Source: Gaeumannomyces sp. JS-464 (Eukaryota > Ascomycota > Sordariomycetes > Magnaporthales > Magnaporthaceae). Taken from it: 64,000 bases of DNA. Of the stretch, positions 10,246-20,890 are shown piece by piece. The translations under genes were made by a program, and so were the position numbers. Position 1 is the first letter of the stretch; every line of letters begins with the position of its first letter. The notes under the pieces are model-generated. The model was given only the letters and a program-made list of their open reading frames with translations, had not been told where the DNA came from and did not search any database. The stretch lies in assembly GCA_002197995.1 (NCBI GenBank), contig NGZR01000003.1:6262001-6326000 (forward strand). The letters run 5' to 3'.

Positions 10246-11676
10246 ATGCCATCCGCGGTCGATCCCACCAGAGTCGATCGTAGGACTGCCGCTACCATTG
10301 CCTTCACTGCCACCACCGGGAACTCCTCGAGCAACCCGCTGGCTCCGCAGCCGCCATCATCAGCTGTGCCACCATCTGTATCATCAGCAGCGCCAATGGC
10401 TTTCCGGGCGCGGGGACAGCCGCTCCCCTCGCGCGGCCACTTGCTGGACTTTACCCAACAGCATGAAAAGAACAGCAATGGCATGGTCCACCGCCTCAAG
10501 ACCCGCATCTCCAGCTGGAAGTTGCTATCACGTCGTTCAAAGACGCACGCAAACCTTGCCTCACTGTGCCCAGAGACCGGTGGCGAGCCTATCGGCCAGG
10601 CACAAGAGCACAGGGGAATTATACGAACCTGCACTGCCGTCGATCTCAACATGCTCACCGGCAACTACCCTCATCAGACGGCCCCGAGCCTCCGCGACCA
10701 CGAAACACCCACCGAGGTGGCTGCTCAGCGTGTTCCGCAACCCGTTCCGCCGGCTGTCGAGCACGACCCGTTTTCCGACGAGGATATGTTCAACACAAGT
10801 CTGAGCTCCATTCTGCGAACGGAACCGGACCTTCTGGGCTCGTCGACACCGCGTAGAATTCTCTCAGTCCTGGAGCCCAACTTGCCGACTGTCCGTCGGC
10901 AGAGCATTTCCAAAGTCGAGAAGCGCTCGTCTCTGGTCAAGCAGGAATCGGGCCTCAATAGGGCATTCCTTGCACGGATGAGGTCCTCCTCTGACCTCGG
11001 GAACCTCATGCCGTTTGAGATTCCGGAGCGCCGCTCGTCCATTGTTTACTTAGCTGGCTCACAGAAGAGACAGCCGGAGGAGCAGTTCTCCGTCAGCAGC
11101 ACCAAGGATGAGGCGCTTGTCCAGACTGGCGAAGAAGGTAGGCGGCTCTCCAGGTCTGGACGCAACAGCCCCAGAACGCCGTCACGGCGATCGTCTATTT
11201 GTCTTCCACGGCGGAGTTCGATCGCCCAGGATCTCTCTCGACCCTGCTGCCAGCGTCCGAGGCACGTCCCCAGACGCCCTTCTCTACACAAGAAAGCGCC
11301 TCAGCTGAATCACAAGTCGAAGAATCACGAGCTCCGCACCTCCTTACCGCCGTCCCCGGCTCGCTCTGATATCTCCAGGGTCTCATCGAGTCGCAGTTCC
11401 TCAGGCACAGGTGACGAGCCCCCAGGTGAGACTGAGCGAAGGCGAAAGACGCCCCAATATGCCGAGCAGAAGCCACGCCAACTGGCCTTGTCACCGTCCG
11501 TCCCCTTGCTTCTGCCGACACCCCCATCAGACCCAGACCTGGGCGAAACGGTGTACAAGTGCTTCCCAGTGGAGCACGGAAAGAAGCATCCGTCTCCAAC
11601 AAAGCTTGAGTGGGAGGACATCAAGCAGAAATGGCAAATGGGCGTGAGGGTGCAGACCAACGAGCTCTGCGTCTGA
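10246..11676 (+). CDS. Hypothetical Ser/Arg/Pro-rich protein
   Basis: A single open frame of 476 residues from the first in-frame ATG (MPSAVDPTRVDRR). I do not recognise a domain. The protein is largely disordered in character: a Ser/Pro-rich N terminus, a basic patch (HRLKTRISSWKLLSRRSK), then DPFSDEDMFNTSLSSIL, several RRSSI repeats (RRQSIS, RRSSIVY, RRSSICL, RRSSIAQ) and a conserved-looking C terminus KLEWEDIKQKWQMGVRVQ. The RRxS motifs look like basophilic kinase sites (PKA/AGC consensus R-R-x-S), so it may be a phosphoregulated protein; that is inference. The frame is intact over 1.4 kb, which with the periodic codon use supports a real gene. It has no close partner gene. Confidence 0.7.
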   Translation: MPSAVDPTRVDRRTAATIAFTATTGNSSSNPLAPQPPSSAVPPSVSSAAPMAFRARGQPLPSRGHLLDFTQQHEKNSNGMVHRLKTRISSWKLLSRRSKTHANLASLCPETGGEPIGQAQEHRGIIRTCTAVDLNMLTGNYPHQTAPSLRDHETPTEVAAQRVPQPVPPAVEHDPFSDEDMFNTSLSSILRTEPDLLGSSTPRRILSVLEPNLPTVRRQSISKVEKRSSLVKQESGLNRAFLARMRSSSDLGNLMPFEIPERRSSIVYLAGSQKRQPEEQFSVSSTKDEALVQTGEEGRRLSRSGRNSPRTPSRRSSICLPRRSSIAQDLSRPCCQRPRHVPRRPSLHKKAPQLNHKSKNHELRTSLPPSPARSDISRVSSSRSSSGTGDEPPGETERRRKTPQYAEQKPRQLALSPSVPLLLPTPPSDPDLGETVYKCFPVEHGKKHPSPTKLEWEDIKQKWQMGVRVQTNELCV

Positions 11677-12518
11677 GATAAATCCTCGGTGCGCCATCTG
11701 AAATGAGGTACACTGAGCCGACGAGCCTCGAATCGACAAGGTGGAACTCCTTCGCAAATATTCAAGGCTCATTTACGTCTCCCATCTCAGCTCAGAAAGG
11801 GAAGCCCCGAATATCAGACCAGCTGCGCAACCTGGCATCATCCCTTGGCCGCTTGGATTAGGCATATTTCCCACTACCTGCCCCCGTGGTCACCATGAAC
11901 CATGGGACAACGACGGCGCCGAGGAGCTATTTGCTTGGCTCTGCCTGACCAACAGAGCACCAGGAAAGAGAGAGTAAAGCGTGGCGGAAAACGAAAAGAA
12001 AAAGAAGAAAAGGAGGAAGAAACCAGAAAAAATGAAGTAGTGTTCTGGACGAGGTATGGCAACCGCCCCTTTATATATCAGGGACGAGGCGAGATTTACT
12101 AACGATTCGTCGGGTCTTGCCTACAGATATCGAGGGCGCAGGAAGTACATCACGATCTACATGTTGGAGTATAATATGAGCCGTCAAGGCGTCACTGGCT
12201 TTCCCACGTAACCAAGCCAGCTTACATACCAGAGGTTTCCTCTTTAATTTACCTTCCCTTGGAAGTTCTCTACTCACACCTTTATTTTCTCTGAGACGGG
12301 CAAGATTTATGTACGAGTAGCTGAACTGCAGAGCCACAGGGAGAACCGGAAGCATGCACTCTGAGATGGTGCCCAGAGTCAAGGGGCCAGTCACTGAGAT
12401 CGAATGCGGAAAAGGGACTCCTATGAAGTGGCATGGACTGACCGGGCCATAGCAACAGACATAGTTGAAATGCGCACGCAGCCTGACACGGACTTGGTTC
12501 TAAACAAACACATGTGCC
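11677..12518. other. Convergent intergenic region
   Basis: 3' flanks of the 10.2-kb gene and of the phosphatase-like gene. Contains an A/G-rich stretch at about 11965-12035. No gene seen. Confidence 0.4.
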
Positions 12519-13571
12519 TTATGTGCTATTGGTAGGAGGTGGAGGCGTCCAATCGTGAGATAGGTTGTAGCCAATAAGGCGCAGCTCCTCCTCGGAGAAG
12601 CCGAGTGCGTCTCTGGCGTAGCCGCGGAGCCCACCGTCGTGGTTGCGGGCGACGGCTTCGACAAAGGCGCGCCAGCTAGAAGGCCTCAGGCTGGCGAGGT
12701 TGTAAAGGCCTGGGTCTTCGTGCGACTTAGCGCCCGACCCCTTCATGAGGAAGGCCAGAAGCATCTCGCGGGCGGGCTCAACGCCAACGCGAGACAGTAG
12801 GAAGTCCAGCTCGATCAGGGCCGGGTCCTGGCCGGCCAGGGAAGCTATCAGGCCCGAGAGGACGCCAGTTCGATCTCGGCCGGCTGGGGAGGATGGAGGG
12901 GGCTCGGCTTTTAGCACAAGTCTGCTAGCAGCGAGTGGAAGTGGAGAATACTAAACAGTACGAATGGCATGAATGGGTACATCAAAGAGGAGAGGCGGGA
13001 ACGAGTGAGAAAGAAACAAGGTCTTACCAGTACAATGGAACAGGAACGGGTCCTGCGGGCTATCGCGGATATGCTCGAGGACGGACCTAAAGGGCTCGCG
13101 GTAAACGTGCAGGACGTCGAGGTACATCTTCTCGTAGCCCCCAGCGCCGTCCCCCTCGATAAAGTCGGCCAGCTTGACGGTGGCCTCCTTCTCCTCGGTC
13201 GGGGCCCACGTGTTGCGCACGCCGGGGACGTCCGGGTCCGGGGCGGAGGCGCGCTCGCCCTCGGACCGGAGGTCGAAGACGCGCCGCACGCCGAGGCCAC
13301 CGCCGCCAGCGGGGGCGTAGAGGAGCTTGGCGCCGCCCTGGGTCAGGCGCTCCAGGGAGCCGGAGCGGAAGGCGAAGCCGGGGCGCAGCTTGTTGGTGAT
13401 GGCGGCGGCGGCGGTGGTGGTGGTCGGGATGAGGCCCAGGTCACGGGTGTTGAAGGTGCCGGAGACGTGGATGAAGGGGCTGCTCCCCAGCGCGGGGAGG
13501 AGGTCGGCAGGGGGGATGGGCTCGCGCACGTCTGTGAGGGCGAGGGCGGCGAGCTGGTCTGCTGTGGGCAT
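12519..13571 (-). CDS. Tyrosine/serine protein phosphatase of the Tyr_phosphatase3 (PF13350) type
   Basis: Two exons, 13571..13028 and 12883..12519, give 302 residues with no frame break. The N-terminal part carries FIHVSGTFNTRDLG and RPGFAFRSGSLERLT, the hallmark start of this family, then VRRVFDLRSEGER. The catalytic P-loop is HCTAGRDRTG, matching HCX5R with Cys as nucleophile and Arg as phosphate binder. The intron (13027..12884, GTAAGA...CCCAG) splits the loop after the Thr codon. After it come GVLSGLIASLAG and a helical C terminus. The substrate of these fungal enzymes is not established; they resemble bacterial protein-tyrosine phosphatases and may also act on phosphoinositides. It is divergent from the P450, sharing a 0.9-kb promoter. 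Confidence 0.9.
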
Positions 13572-14474
13572 GGTGGGCGGTTGGGATGTATTTCTATGTG
13601 GTGTTTTGTGTAGCTAGCACGGTTTTAAAGCGTGTAGGATACTTCATGCAAAATGTTTGTAAGTGGGTGCCGGTAAAGGGGTAGATCGAATGAATGAATG
13701 GATGATGCATGTAAGGTAGCGGTACTTAAAAAAAAAGAAGAAAAAAAAGGAGGGGGCTGATGAACACAGTGAGAGCAGCTCAGTGCGGGGAAAAAGCAGA
13801 GCTCCGATGTGACGGATTAGGCATCCCATCCCAGGCATCCCTTTAATTGATGAGATGAGATCAATGAGATGGCAGATGCGCCAACCTATCTTCCCACTGA
13901 TGACAGGCACACACCCATCCATTGTGCGGCACCACAACGCACCGAACGGGCCGCACCCACGTTTGGGGTCTCACGAAATGCCCTGGCAAAAAGACCAACG
14001 CACACGAAGCTCGGCCGCCTCGGACTTTTGATGGTCGACCAGGAACGCGGCGCGCCACGGCTCCAATCGACGGGCTAGGAATACAAAAGTTCAACATGGA
14101 TGGACGCCTAGCCCGGCTCCTTCAGCCGCTAAAACTCGCTACATCCGACCGAGTGCGAGCGTGGCTCTGGTGGCGCTGTATGGCCATTCACCATGAACAG
14201 TGATGTCTGGTGGGCGCTTGTGCCGCAGGTTTCCCCGCCTCAGCTGCAGGGACGATATGTGGCCTGCGCTAGGCCAGATCTGCATGGCCGCTGCGGGCTG
14301 CCGCCCTCTCACGCCGTCTTCATTATAAATCGAGCGGCCTCTATACACTGACCCGAGTGAGAGGTGTTCCCGCTTCTCGGCATTCATCTTGTCGAGGGCA
14401 ACAACCCCCTCAAGCGCCTCACTCGATCAATCTCAGCTTGACGACGACGACGACGACGGCGACGGACAAGAACC
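13572..14474. other. Divergent promoter region, phosphatase / P450
   Basis: About 900 bases. The P450 side has a clear TATA box; the phosphatase side has a short A-rich run near 13728-13748. No gene seen. Confidence 0.5.
14324..14329 (+). promoter_or_regulatory. TATA box of the P450 gene
   Basis: TATAAA 151 bases upstream of the start codon, with a CACTGACC-like start-site context about 20 bases on and a pyrimidine-rich leader. Confidence 0.5.
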
Positions 14475-16338
14475 ATGGCCGTCCCGCTCCTCGTCTACCT
14501 GGTGGCGGCCGCGCTGCTTTACGGCGCGGTTAAACTGGTGCGCACGCGGCTGTTCTACAGGAATCTGCCCAAGCCGCCGGGCCATAGCCTGCTATGGGGC
14601 CACCTCAAGCTCTTCGGCGAGATATCGCAAAAGTTCCCGCCCAACGTCCACCCGATGGTGGTACTGACTTATATGCGGCGCGCCTACGACCTGCCCGAGG
14701 TCTTCTACGTCGACATGTGGCCGGCGGCGCCGCCCATCATGGCGTGCTGCTCGCCCGAGGCGGCGGCCCAGGTGACGCAGGTGCAGTCCCTGGGCAAGCA
14801 CTGGTTCAACGCCGTCGTGCTGGACCCGCTGGTCGGGACCGACTCGATCCCCGTCGTCGACGGCCGCGCTGGAAGTTCCTGCACCGCATGATCGCTCCGG
14901 CCTTCAAGCCCGCCAACGCTCGCGCCCTGGTCGGCATCGCCGCCGGCCAGGGGCTCGTCTTTGCCCGCGACGTCCTGGCCCCGCTGGCCGACCGGGGCGC
15001 CGTCTTCTCCATGGAGGCGGCCGTGTCGCGCCTCGTCTTCGAGGTCATCGCGCGCTCGCTCATGGGCGCGCCCTTTGACTCGCAGCGCGACGGGCCGCGC
15101 GGGCTGGAGCAGCCGCTCACCCTCGACGGGCAGCTCGCGGCGCTGCAGAGCCGGAAGCCGGCGGCGGACGCGGCCGTCTGGGAGGACGAGCAGAAGCGGT
15201 CCATGCTGGCCGACATCCAGTTCCCGGCGCTGGCGCACCAGGTCGAGGCGTCGTGGCGCACCAGCCCGCTGCGCCGCCTGCGCCTGCGCTCGGCCCGGCT
15301 CGCGGCGCTGAAGCGGTCGGGCGCGTGGATCCGGCGCCGCACGCTGCTGCGGTACCGCGAGGTGCGCGACCAGGGCCTCAAGGCGCCCGAGACGGTGCTG
15401 GACAGCTGCCTGATGGAGCGCGTCGCCCTCGAGGACTCGGCAGCCGCCTCCTCCTCGGGCAAGGGACAGCAGGATCAGAACCAGAACCAGAACCAGCCGC
15501 CGGCGATGCGCCTGCTGCCCGACGACGAGGACTGGCTGCACCTGTTCGAGACCAACATGCGGGCCCTGTTCTTCGGCGCCCAGGGCACGACGACCGACAC
15601 CATGTGCTTCGTGTACATGATGCTGTCGTGCTACCCGGACGTCATGCGCCGCGTGCGCGAGGAGCACGACGGCGTCTGCGGCGGCCCCGGCACGCTCGGC
15701 GACGCCGCCCGCCTGCTGCGCGACGAGCCGCACCGCACCGCCGAGCTCGCGTACACGACGGCCGTCATCAAGGAGACGCTGCGCATGTTCCCCGTCGGCT
15801 TTGTCGCGCGCCAGGACGACAAGAGGTGAGTGAGTGGGTGGTGGGAAGAAGGTGTAGCGTTGAAGATATGGATATAGAAGGTACAGCGTGCTGACACACA
15901 CGACACAGCGCCGACGGCTTCATGGAGATCAACGGCAAAAGGTACCCAACAAAGGGTCAGATGGTCGCGCCCGCGACGCACACCATCCACCACGACCCGG
16001 CCGTCTACCCGGACCCAATGTCCTTCAGGCCCGACCGCTGGCTCGCCGCCGACCCGCCGCCGCGCGACGCCTGGCGGCCCTTTGAGCGCGGGCCCCGCGC
16101 CTGCATGGGCCGCGAGGTGGCCATGGACGAGATGCGCGCCATTTTGTTGTTGACGGCCCGCTGGTTCGACTTTGAGACGGCGGGGCCCGGGCCGAACAAG
16201 GAGCCCCGCGTGCCCGAGGTCACGACGCTCGACGCCGACACGCCCCTGGGCGACTGGGCCTTTCAGGAGATCATGATGGAGGCCAAGCCCCGCGAGGGCG
16301 CCATGATGCGGGTGAGGCGGACCGGGAGACCGTTTTGA
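14475..16338 (+). CDS. Cytochrome P450 monooxygenase, CYP59-like
   Basis: A membrane-anchored microsomal P450 of about 593 residues in two exons, 14475..15825 and 15909..16338. The N terminus VPLLVYLVAAALLYGAVKLV is a signal anchor, followed by the proline hinge (LPKPPGHSLLWGHL). Helix C has RWKFLHRMIAPAF, the I helix FFGAQGTTTDT (A/G-G-x-T-T), the K helix KETLR (ExxR), a meander FRPDRW and the haem loop PFERGPRACMGRE (FxxGxRxCxG, Cys ligand). PNVHP, VFYVDMWP and the RRAY segment resemble CYP59 enzymes such as StcS/AflN of sterigmatocystin/aflatoxin synthesis; the reaction cannot be read from sequence and no other secondary-metabolite gene lies nearby. One base is missing near 14865 (between VVDG and RWKF). 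A (CAGAAC) repeat at 15477-15497 adds a Gln/Asn insert before the I helix. Confidence 0.9.
15477..15497 (+). repeat. Hexanucleotide CAGAAC repeat inside the P450
   Basis: About 3.5 copies of CAGAAC coding for alternating Gln and Asn, placed in the surface loop ahead of the I helix. Length variation here would be tolerated. Confidence 0.6.
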
Positions 16339-17741
16339 GGTGTGAGGGGGAACGAATCCATGGATGGATCAAATCAAGTCAGGTATTAGATGAGATCAAG
16401 GAGGGGGTTGAAGGGATGGGGAACAAGGCCAGAAAGGGTAAAAGAAGTGACGAGAAATTTTATTATTCTTTGGCTATGTACAGCTTTTAGTAATCTGACG
16501 TATCTCCAATGCCGTCAATCGCCGTCCCCATCTCCAGCCTCGCCCAACAACAAAGACGGAGAGGAGCATACGGGTGAGTAGGTGGGGGGCAGGGTTGATA
16601 AACGGGCTAGGTTGCGAACATGCCTGGGTATGAGGCAAGCCACACGACGTCCTGGTCTCGACCCCGTCCCAGGCCCGTCCCGTCTTTCGGGAGAGTTTTG
16701 CTTTTCTCTTCCCCCCTCCGCCTCCTTTTGGTTAATGTTTATACTGCGATAATTGTTGCTGACAAAGAGAACATGATGGATAGACAGACAGACGGTGGTG
16801 GCGGCCCGAGGACGAAAGGGCGAAGGAGAAATGACGAAACAAAATTGCGAAGGGAAGAGACGAAAAATGAGCAACAAAACGCCGTATTCGCACGAAGGGG
16901 GAGAGGAGAAAAGAGGAGAATGATGGGCCGAAACAAGTAATATTCTTCCAAGAATGTCTTCTTCCACTTTCGCACAATGCAATATGCAGCATCCTAATCC
17001 TGTGTAAGGCCAACGTCCCAAAAGTGCAAGAGAAATGACGCGGTGTGACAAGAGGGCAACAGATATCGAGAAGAACGGCCATGAATCATGGAAGGGAGCG
17101 ATGCCGGGCTGCGTTTGCTTTAGGGGCTTTCCAAAGGGTAGCCATCATGATGGAGCCCTAACTGAAAGGAAAGGGCGAAAAAGGAGATAAGCCACCCATT
17201 CTGTATCCAAGATGAGAACGGCAAGGAAAAGAAGCAAGCAGAGCGGGAGGAAAGATTAAAGAAAATTAACAAGGCGAAAACGACAGAAAATCCAAATCAA
17301 ATGTTGGCGAGGTGGGCATTACAAGGGCGATGCCCCGAAGTTGGGCAGTCATCTAGCAGCCAAACAGTACCTCGACCCGAGTCTAGATACACCCTCCTCT
17401 TGTTGTCGTCCAGAGGTGAGTGATGCAAGTCCATGCAAAAGAGAAGACCAAGAAAAGGCGGTGCAGTCGGCCATGGGGGTATTAGGGCGCCCAAGAAGCT
17501 TGGGACTTCGTATCCAGAATATTTTCGGCGTGCGTCCAAGGGAGCGCGTGTGCGAACCGGCCAAACCTGGGGGTGATGCGCGCCAACGGTTGCCATTAGT
17601 GGAGGGCAGGGACAGATCGGCGTGCGCCCCCTGGGTCACGCAGCCGCGATCCCACCCTCTTGATGAATCCCTCTTTCTCCTGATCCACTTAGTTCCATCG
17701 TCCCCGCTTTCCTCCCACCTCCCCGATGCGGCTGCGGCCGG
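16339..17741. other. Convergent intergenic region, P450 / Skt5
   Basis: 1.4 kb of 3' flanks. Purine-rich on the plus strand at 16770-16940. Open frames are short shadows; nothing recognised. Confidence 0.4.
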
Positions 17742-20404
17742 TCACATCATGACGCAGCTTTCGTCTTTGTCGTTGTTGGCTTTCTTAATCTTGCCGTTGC
17801 GGGGTGGTGCGACTTCCATCGGAGTCCCGCCGCTGACGGCCGCACGGATGGCGGCGAGCCTCTGCTTCGCACGTTCGTCCCCAGCGTCGGCCGCCTTGAC
17901 GTACCAGACGTTGGCCTCGAGGATGTCACGCCTGCAGCCAATGCCCATCTCGGTGAAGTATCCAACTGCATACTGCGCCTTGACATTGCCTGTGTTGACG
18001 AGTCACATGTCAGTATATCGATGTTGATTCCTTGCTCCGAGCGTTGGTCACACGGAGCAGCACGAGCGGTGACACCAGGATGAAGTGGAGGGAGTGATCG
18101 ACAAGGCTATGGACCATGGCCCAGAAAATAGAAAAGAAAGATGGTCCAAGTTTGAAGCAATGGTAGGAGGAAAGAATGGGAGAAGATAATTAAAAAGGGC
18201 TTACCAAGATCAGCCGCGCGATGTGACCACTCATACGCCTCCTCCTCGTCCTTCTCCAGGATCGGCTCGGCACCGACCATGTACCAGGCACAAAGGCCCA
18301 TCATGGCGCCGGCGTGTCCCCGCTCGGCGTGTAAAAGTGCACGCTCAGGGCCGGGTCGCGCGGGCAGTTGAGGCGGCCGTGCTCGTACGCATCACCCATG
18401 CGGAAGCTGGCCTCGGGGTGGCCCAGGTCGGCCGCCTGCGTGAACAGCTCGGCGGCGTAGCTCTCGTCCAGGAAGATGTCATCGCCGTAGCCCGTCTCGT
18501 ACAGGCAGCCCAGGTGGTAGGGTGCCGCATTGTAGATGGCGTCGGCGGCCTCGTCGCCAGCTTGAGCCACTTGATACCCTCGCGGTACCGCCGCTCGCCC
18601 AGGTCGCCAGACAGACACGCCTTGCCCAGCCGGTTCATGGCTCCTGGGTGGCGCTTGGAGGCCGCGGTGCGCAGGAACTGCACCGCCTTTGCCGGGTCCT
18701 TGCGGCAGCCCCAGCCGAACTCGTAGCAGAGCCCGGTCCGGTACCCAGACTCGGCATGGCCGTGCTTGGCCGCCAGCACAAAGAGCGGGAACGCTGCGTT
18801 GTAGTCCTCCTTGCCCTTGCTAAACAGGCCCGACGCGTATCCGTCAGCCAGGTAGTACTGCGCGAACGGGTATCCCGAGCTGGCCAGCTTCTGCAGAATA
18901 TTCTTGGCCTCGCGCACAAGCTCGTGCGGCGTGGCCACCAGGTCAAGGTACGGCGCGGCACCGGCGGTACTGTCTTGCCTGACCTTGGGGCTCCCTTTCC
19001 TCTTGGCCGCTGGCGACGACGCGGGGTCCTCGGCTGGGTCAAAGCCCAGCTCCTGCGCCGTCGAGATGAGGAAGACAGCGAACGAGTACTGGATTGACAG
19101 GTCGTTCGTCTTCTTGACGTTTTGCCTGTACATCTCGAGCGTCTTCTGGGTGCTGAGGAGCGAGGCATTGGTACCGACGGCAGTGCGGAGCTGCGAATTG
19201 TCGAGCGGGATGGGCGCCGGCGCGGGCTGCGGGTACGGCACATTGAGCATGTCCGAGTACGTCGAGTTACGCACCTCGGGCGACCTGCGCGATTGTACCG
19301 ACGGCGCCCTCATCTGCCCGCTGCCCGTCATGGGCGACCGCCCACGGTCGGAATAGGCCGAGTACGCCGACTGCGGCCGGGGCATCGAGCTGCGACGCAT
19401 GAACTGGTTCGGGGTCAGGTGGCGGTTTATCGAGTTGCCGGCGTTCTCGAGCAGGTCTGGCGTCGAGGCCCCCTCTGGTCGGGCTCCTGGGCCGCCGCCG
19501 GGATGGTCGGAGGGCGCGGCAGGAACTGCTGGTGGTGGTACTGCAGCTGGGGGACCGATTCTGGCCGGATGGGTGGCTCGATGACGGAACCCTCGGGGGA
19601 GGGATCGGCCGAGAGGTCCTGGGTGTCTGGGGTGTCGGTGATGGCGCCCGAGGCGGAGCTGGCACTGGTTACGGCGGATGAAGATGCGGTCGAAGGCTGC
19701 TGTTGGGTCTGTGTGGTGCTCACTGTCGAGGCGGTTTCGCGGCTGTCTCGGTTCTGATCGCGAGGACTCAAGTCGTCCCGGTCTTCTAGGGCTTTGCCTT
19801 TTTGCGTTTTTGACGACGGCGGACGGCCATCAGCCCGCGCAAATCTCGACGAGCTGCTGACGCTGTCGCTTGGGCTGACCAGCGCGTCAGATTTTGCGGC
19901 AGTCATGGATGATGTCGTCACTGTTGTCGACTGGGGCTCGGAGCCGGGAGGGACCGACCGCACGGATTGTTGGTCCGCCATGGTACGCTGACGCTGCAGA
20001 TTGTGGTCGTCTCGCTGTTCTTGTTGTTGTTGTTGTTGCTGCTGCTTCTCCAGGGCTGGGGTATGGGGCGGCGGGGTGGGAGCATCTGGGGTTTTGGGCA
20101 GGTCACGGTCGAGACGCTTGGGGAGCGGCGGCAGGGCGTCGTCGTGGTGCTCGATGCTCGCGTTGGAGGGCTGGGCCCAGTTGTCGGGCTTGATGTTCAC
20201 ACGGACGGGCGACCGGGGAGGGTGTCGCAGGCGAGGCGAGTCGACGGACAGCGGGACGGTGGGCAGTGGCTTGACAGCACCGTCATCCCAGTCAAATCGC
20301 TGCTGAGGGATCTGAGGCAGGTCGTGCAGAGGCAGCGGTTTCCTGCGAGTCGGGCTGGACGAGGAAGAGGCCGAGGGCGGCGGAGACCTTGTAACAGCCG
20401 CCAT
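17742..20404 (-). CDS. Chitin synthase activator of the Skt5/Chs4 family (Sel1 repeats, CaaX end)
   Basis: Yeast Chs4/Skt5 binds and activates the chitin synthase Chs3 and helps place it at the plasma membrane. Exons are 20404..18205 and 17989..17742; the intron 18204..17990 is GTAAGC...ACAG. The first 400 or so residues are Ser/Pro/Gln-rich (a run of eight Gln at about 20030-20055) and poorly conserved. Then come DLSIQYSFAVFLI and seven or so Sel1 repeats (YPFAQYYLADGYASG, AESGYRTGLCYEFGWG, GAMNRLGKACLSGDLG, PYHLGCLYETGYG, ASFRMGDAYEHGRLN, GAMMGLCAWYMVGAE, AQYAVGYFTEMGIGC). The protein ends CVMM, a CaaX prenylation box as in yeast Chs4. Three single-base losses (about 19500, 18562 and 18315) break the frame; repaired length is about 816. 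Its presumed partner, a class IV chitin synthase, is the next gene, in the opposite direction. Confidence 0.93.
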
Positions 20405-20856
20405 AGTGCTTCTGCCGGTGCGTTCTCGTCGGCCGACCTGTGCTGTGGCTGCGGGTGGGTTCGCTCAGCTGGGCGGATGGCGCGACTGATGCTGGCTGAC
20501 TCTCAGTGTCAAGAAAAGCCACCCAGTCCCAGGCTCAATAGCGTGCGTGCGGGTGGAGTCTGTCAGAGGGGGACCTGAGGGTACCTAGGGGACTTTGAGT
20601 GTATTGACGCAGCGCCCTGGAACCCTGCACCTGTCCACTGGCCGGCTGCCCAAGTCAGGGCACAACTGACTGGTCGCAGGTCGCAGCACCAACCCTGTTG
20701 CCCGGCGCTTTGCTCTTCGTTTTTTTCTGTTGTCTGCTGTGCGCACGGCGGGGCGTGGACTGGGGCCGATGTCGACGAGCTGAAATGCTGATGCTTGCTA
20801 CAGGGCGTGCACCACAGCCGTCATCCGCATTGGCGCTGTGCTTGTGCCGGCTACCA

Positions 20857-20890
20857 AGGTAGGTAGGTACCTAGGTAGGTACCTGTAGGT
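20857..20890. repeat. AGGTAGGTACCTAGG-type element upstream of Skt5
   Basis: The longest copy in the window of the TAGG/TACC palindromic element, about 450 bases before the Skt5 start codon. Confidence 0.6.

Noticed and set aside
14475..16338. P450 as part of a secondary-metabolite cluster
   Set aside because: No synthase, tailoring enzyme, transporter or cluster regulator lies in the neighbouring genes.
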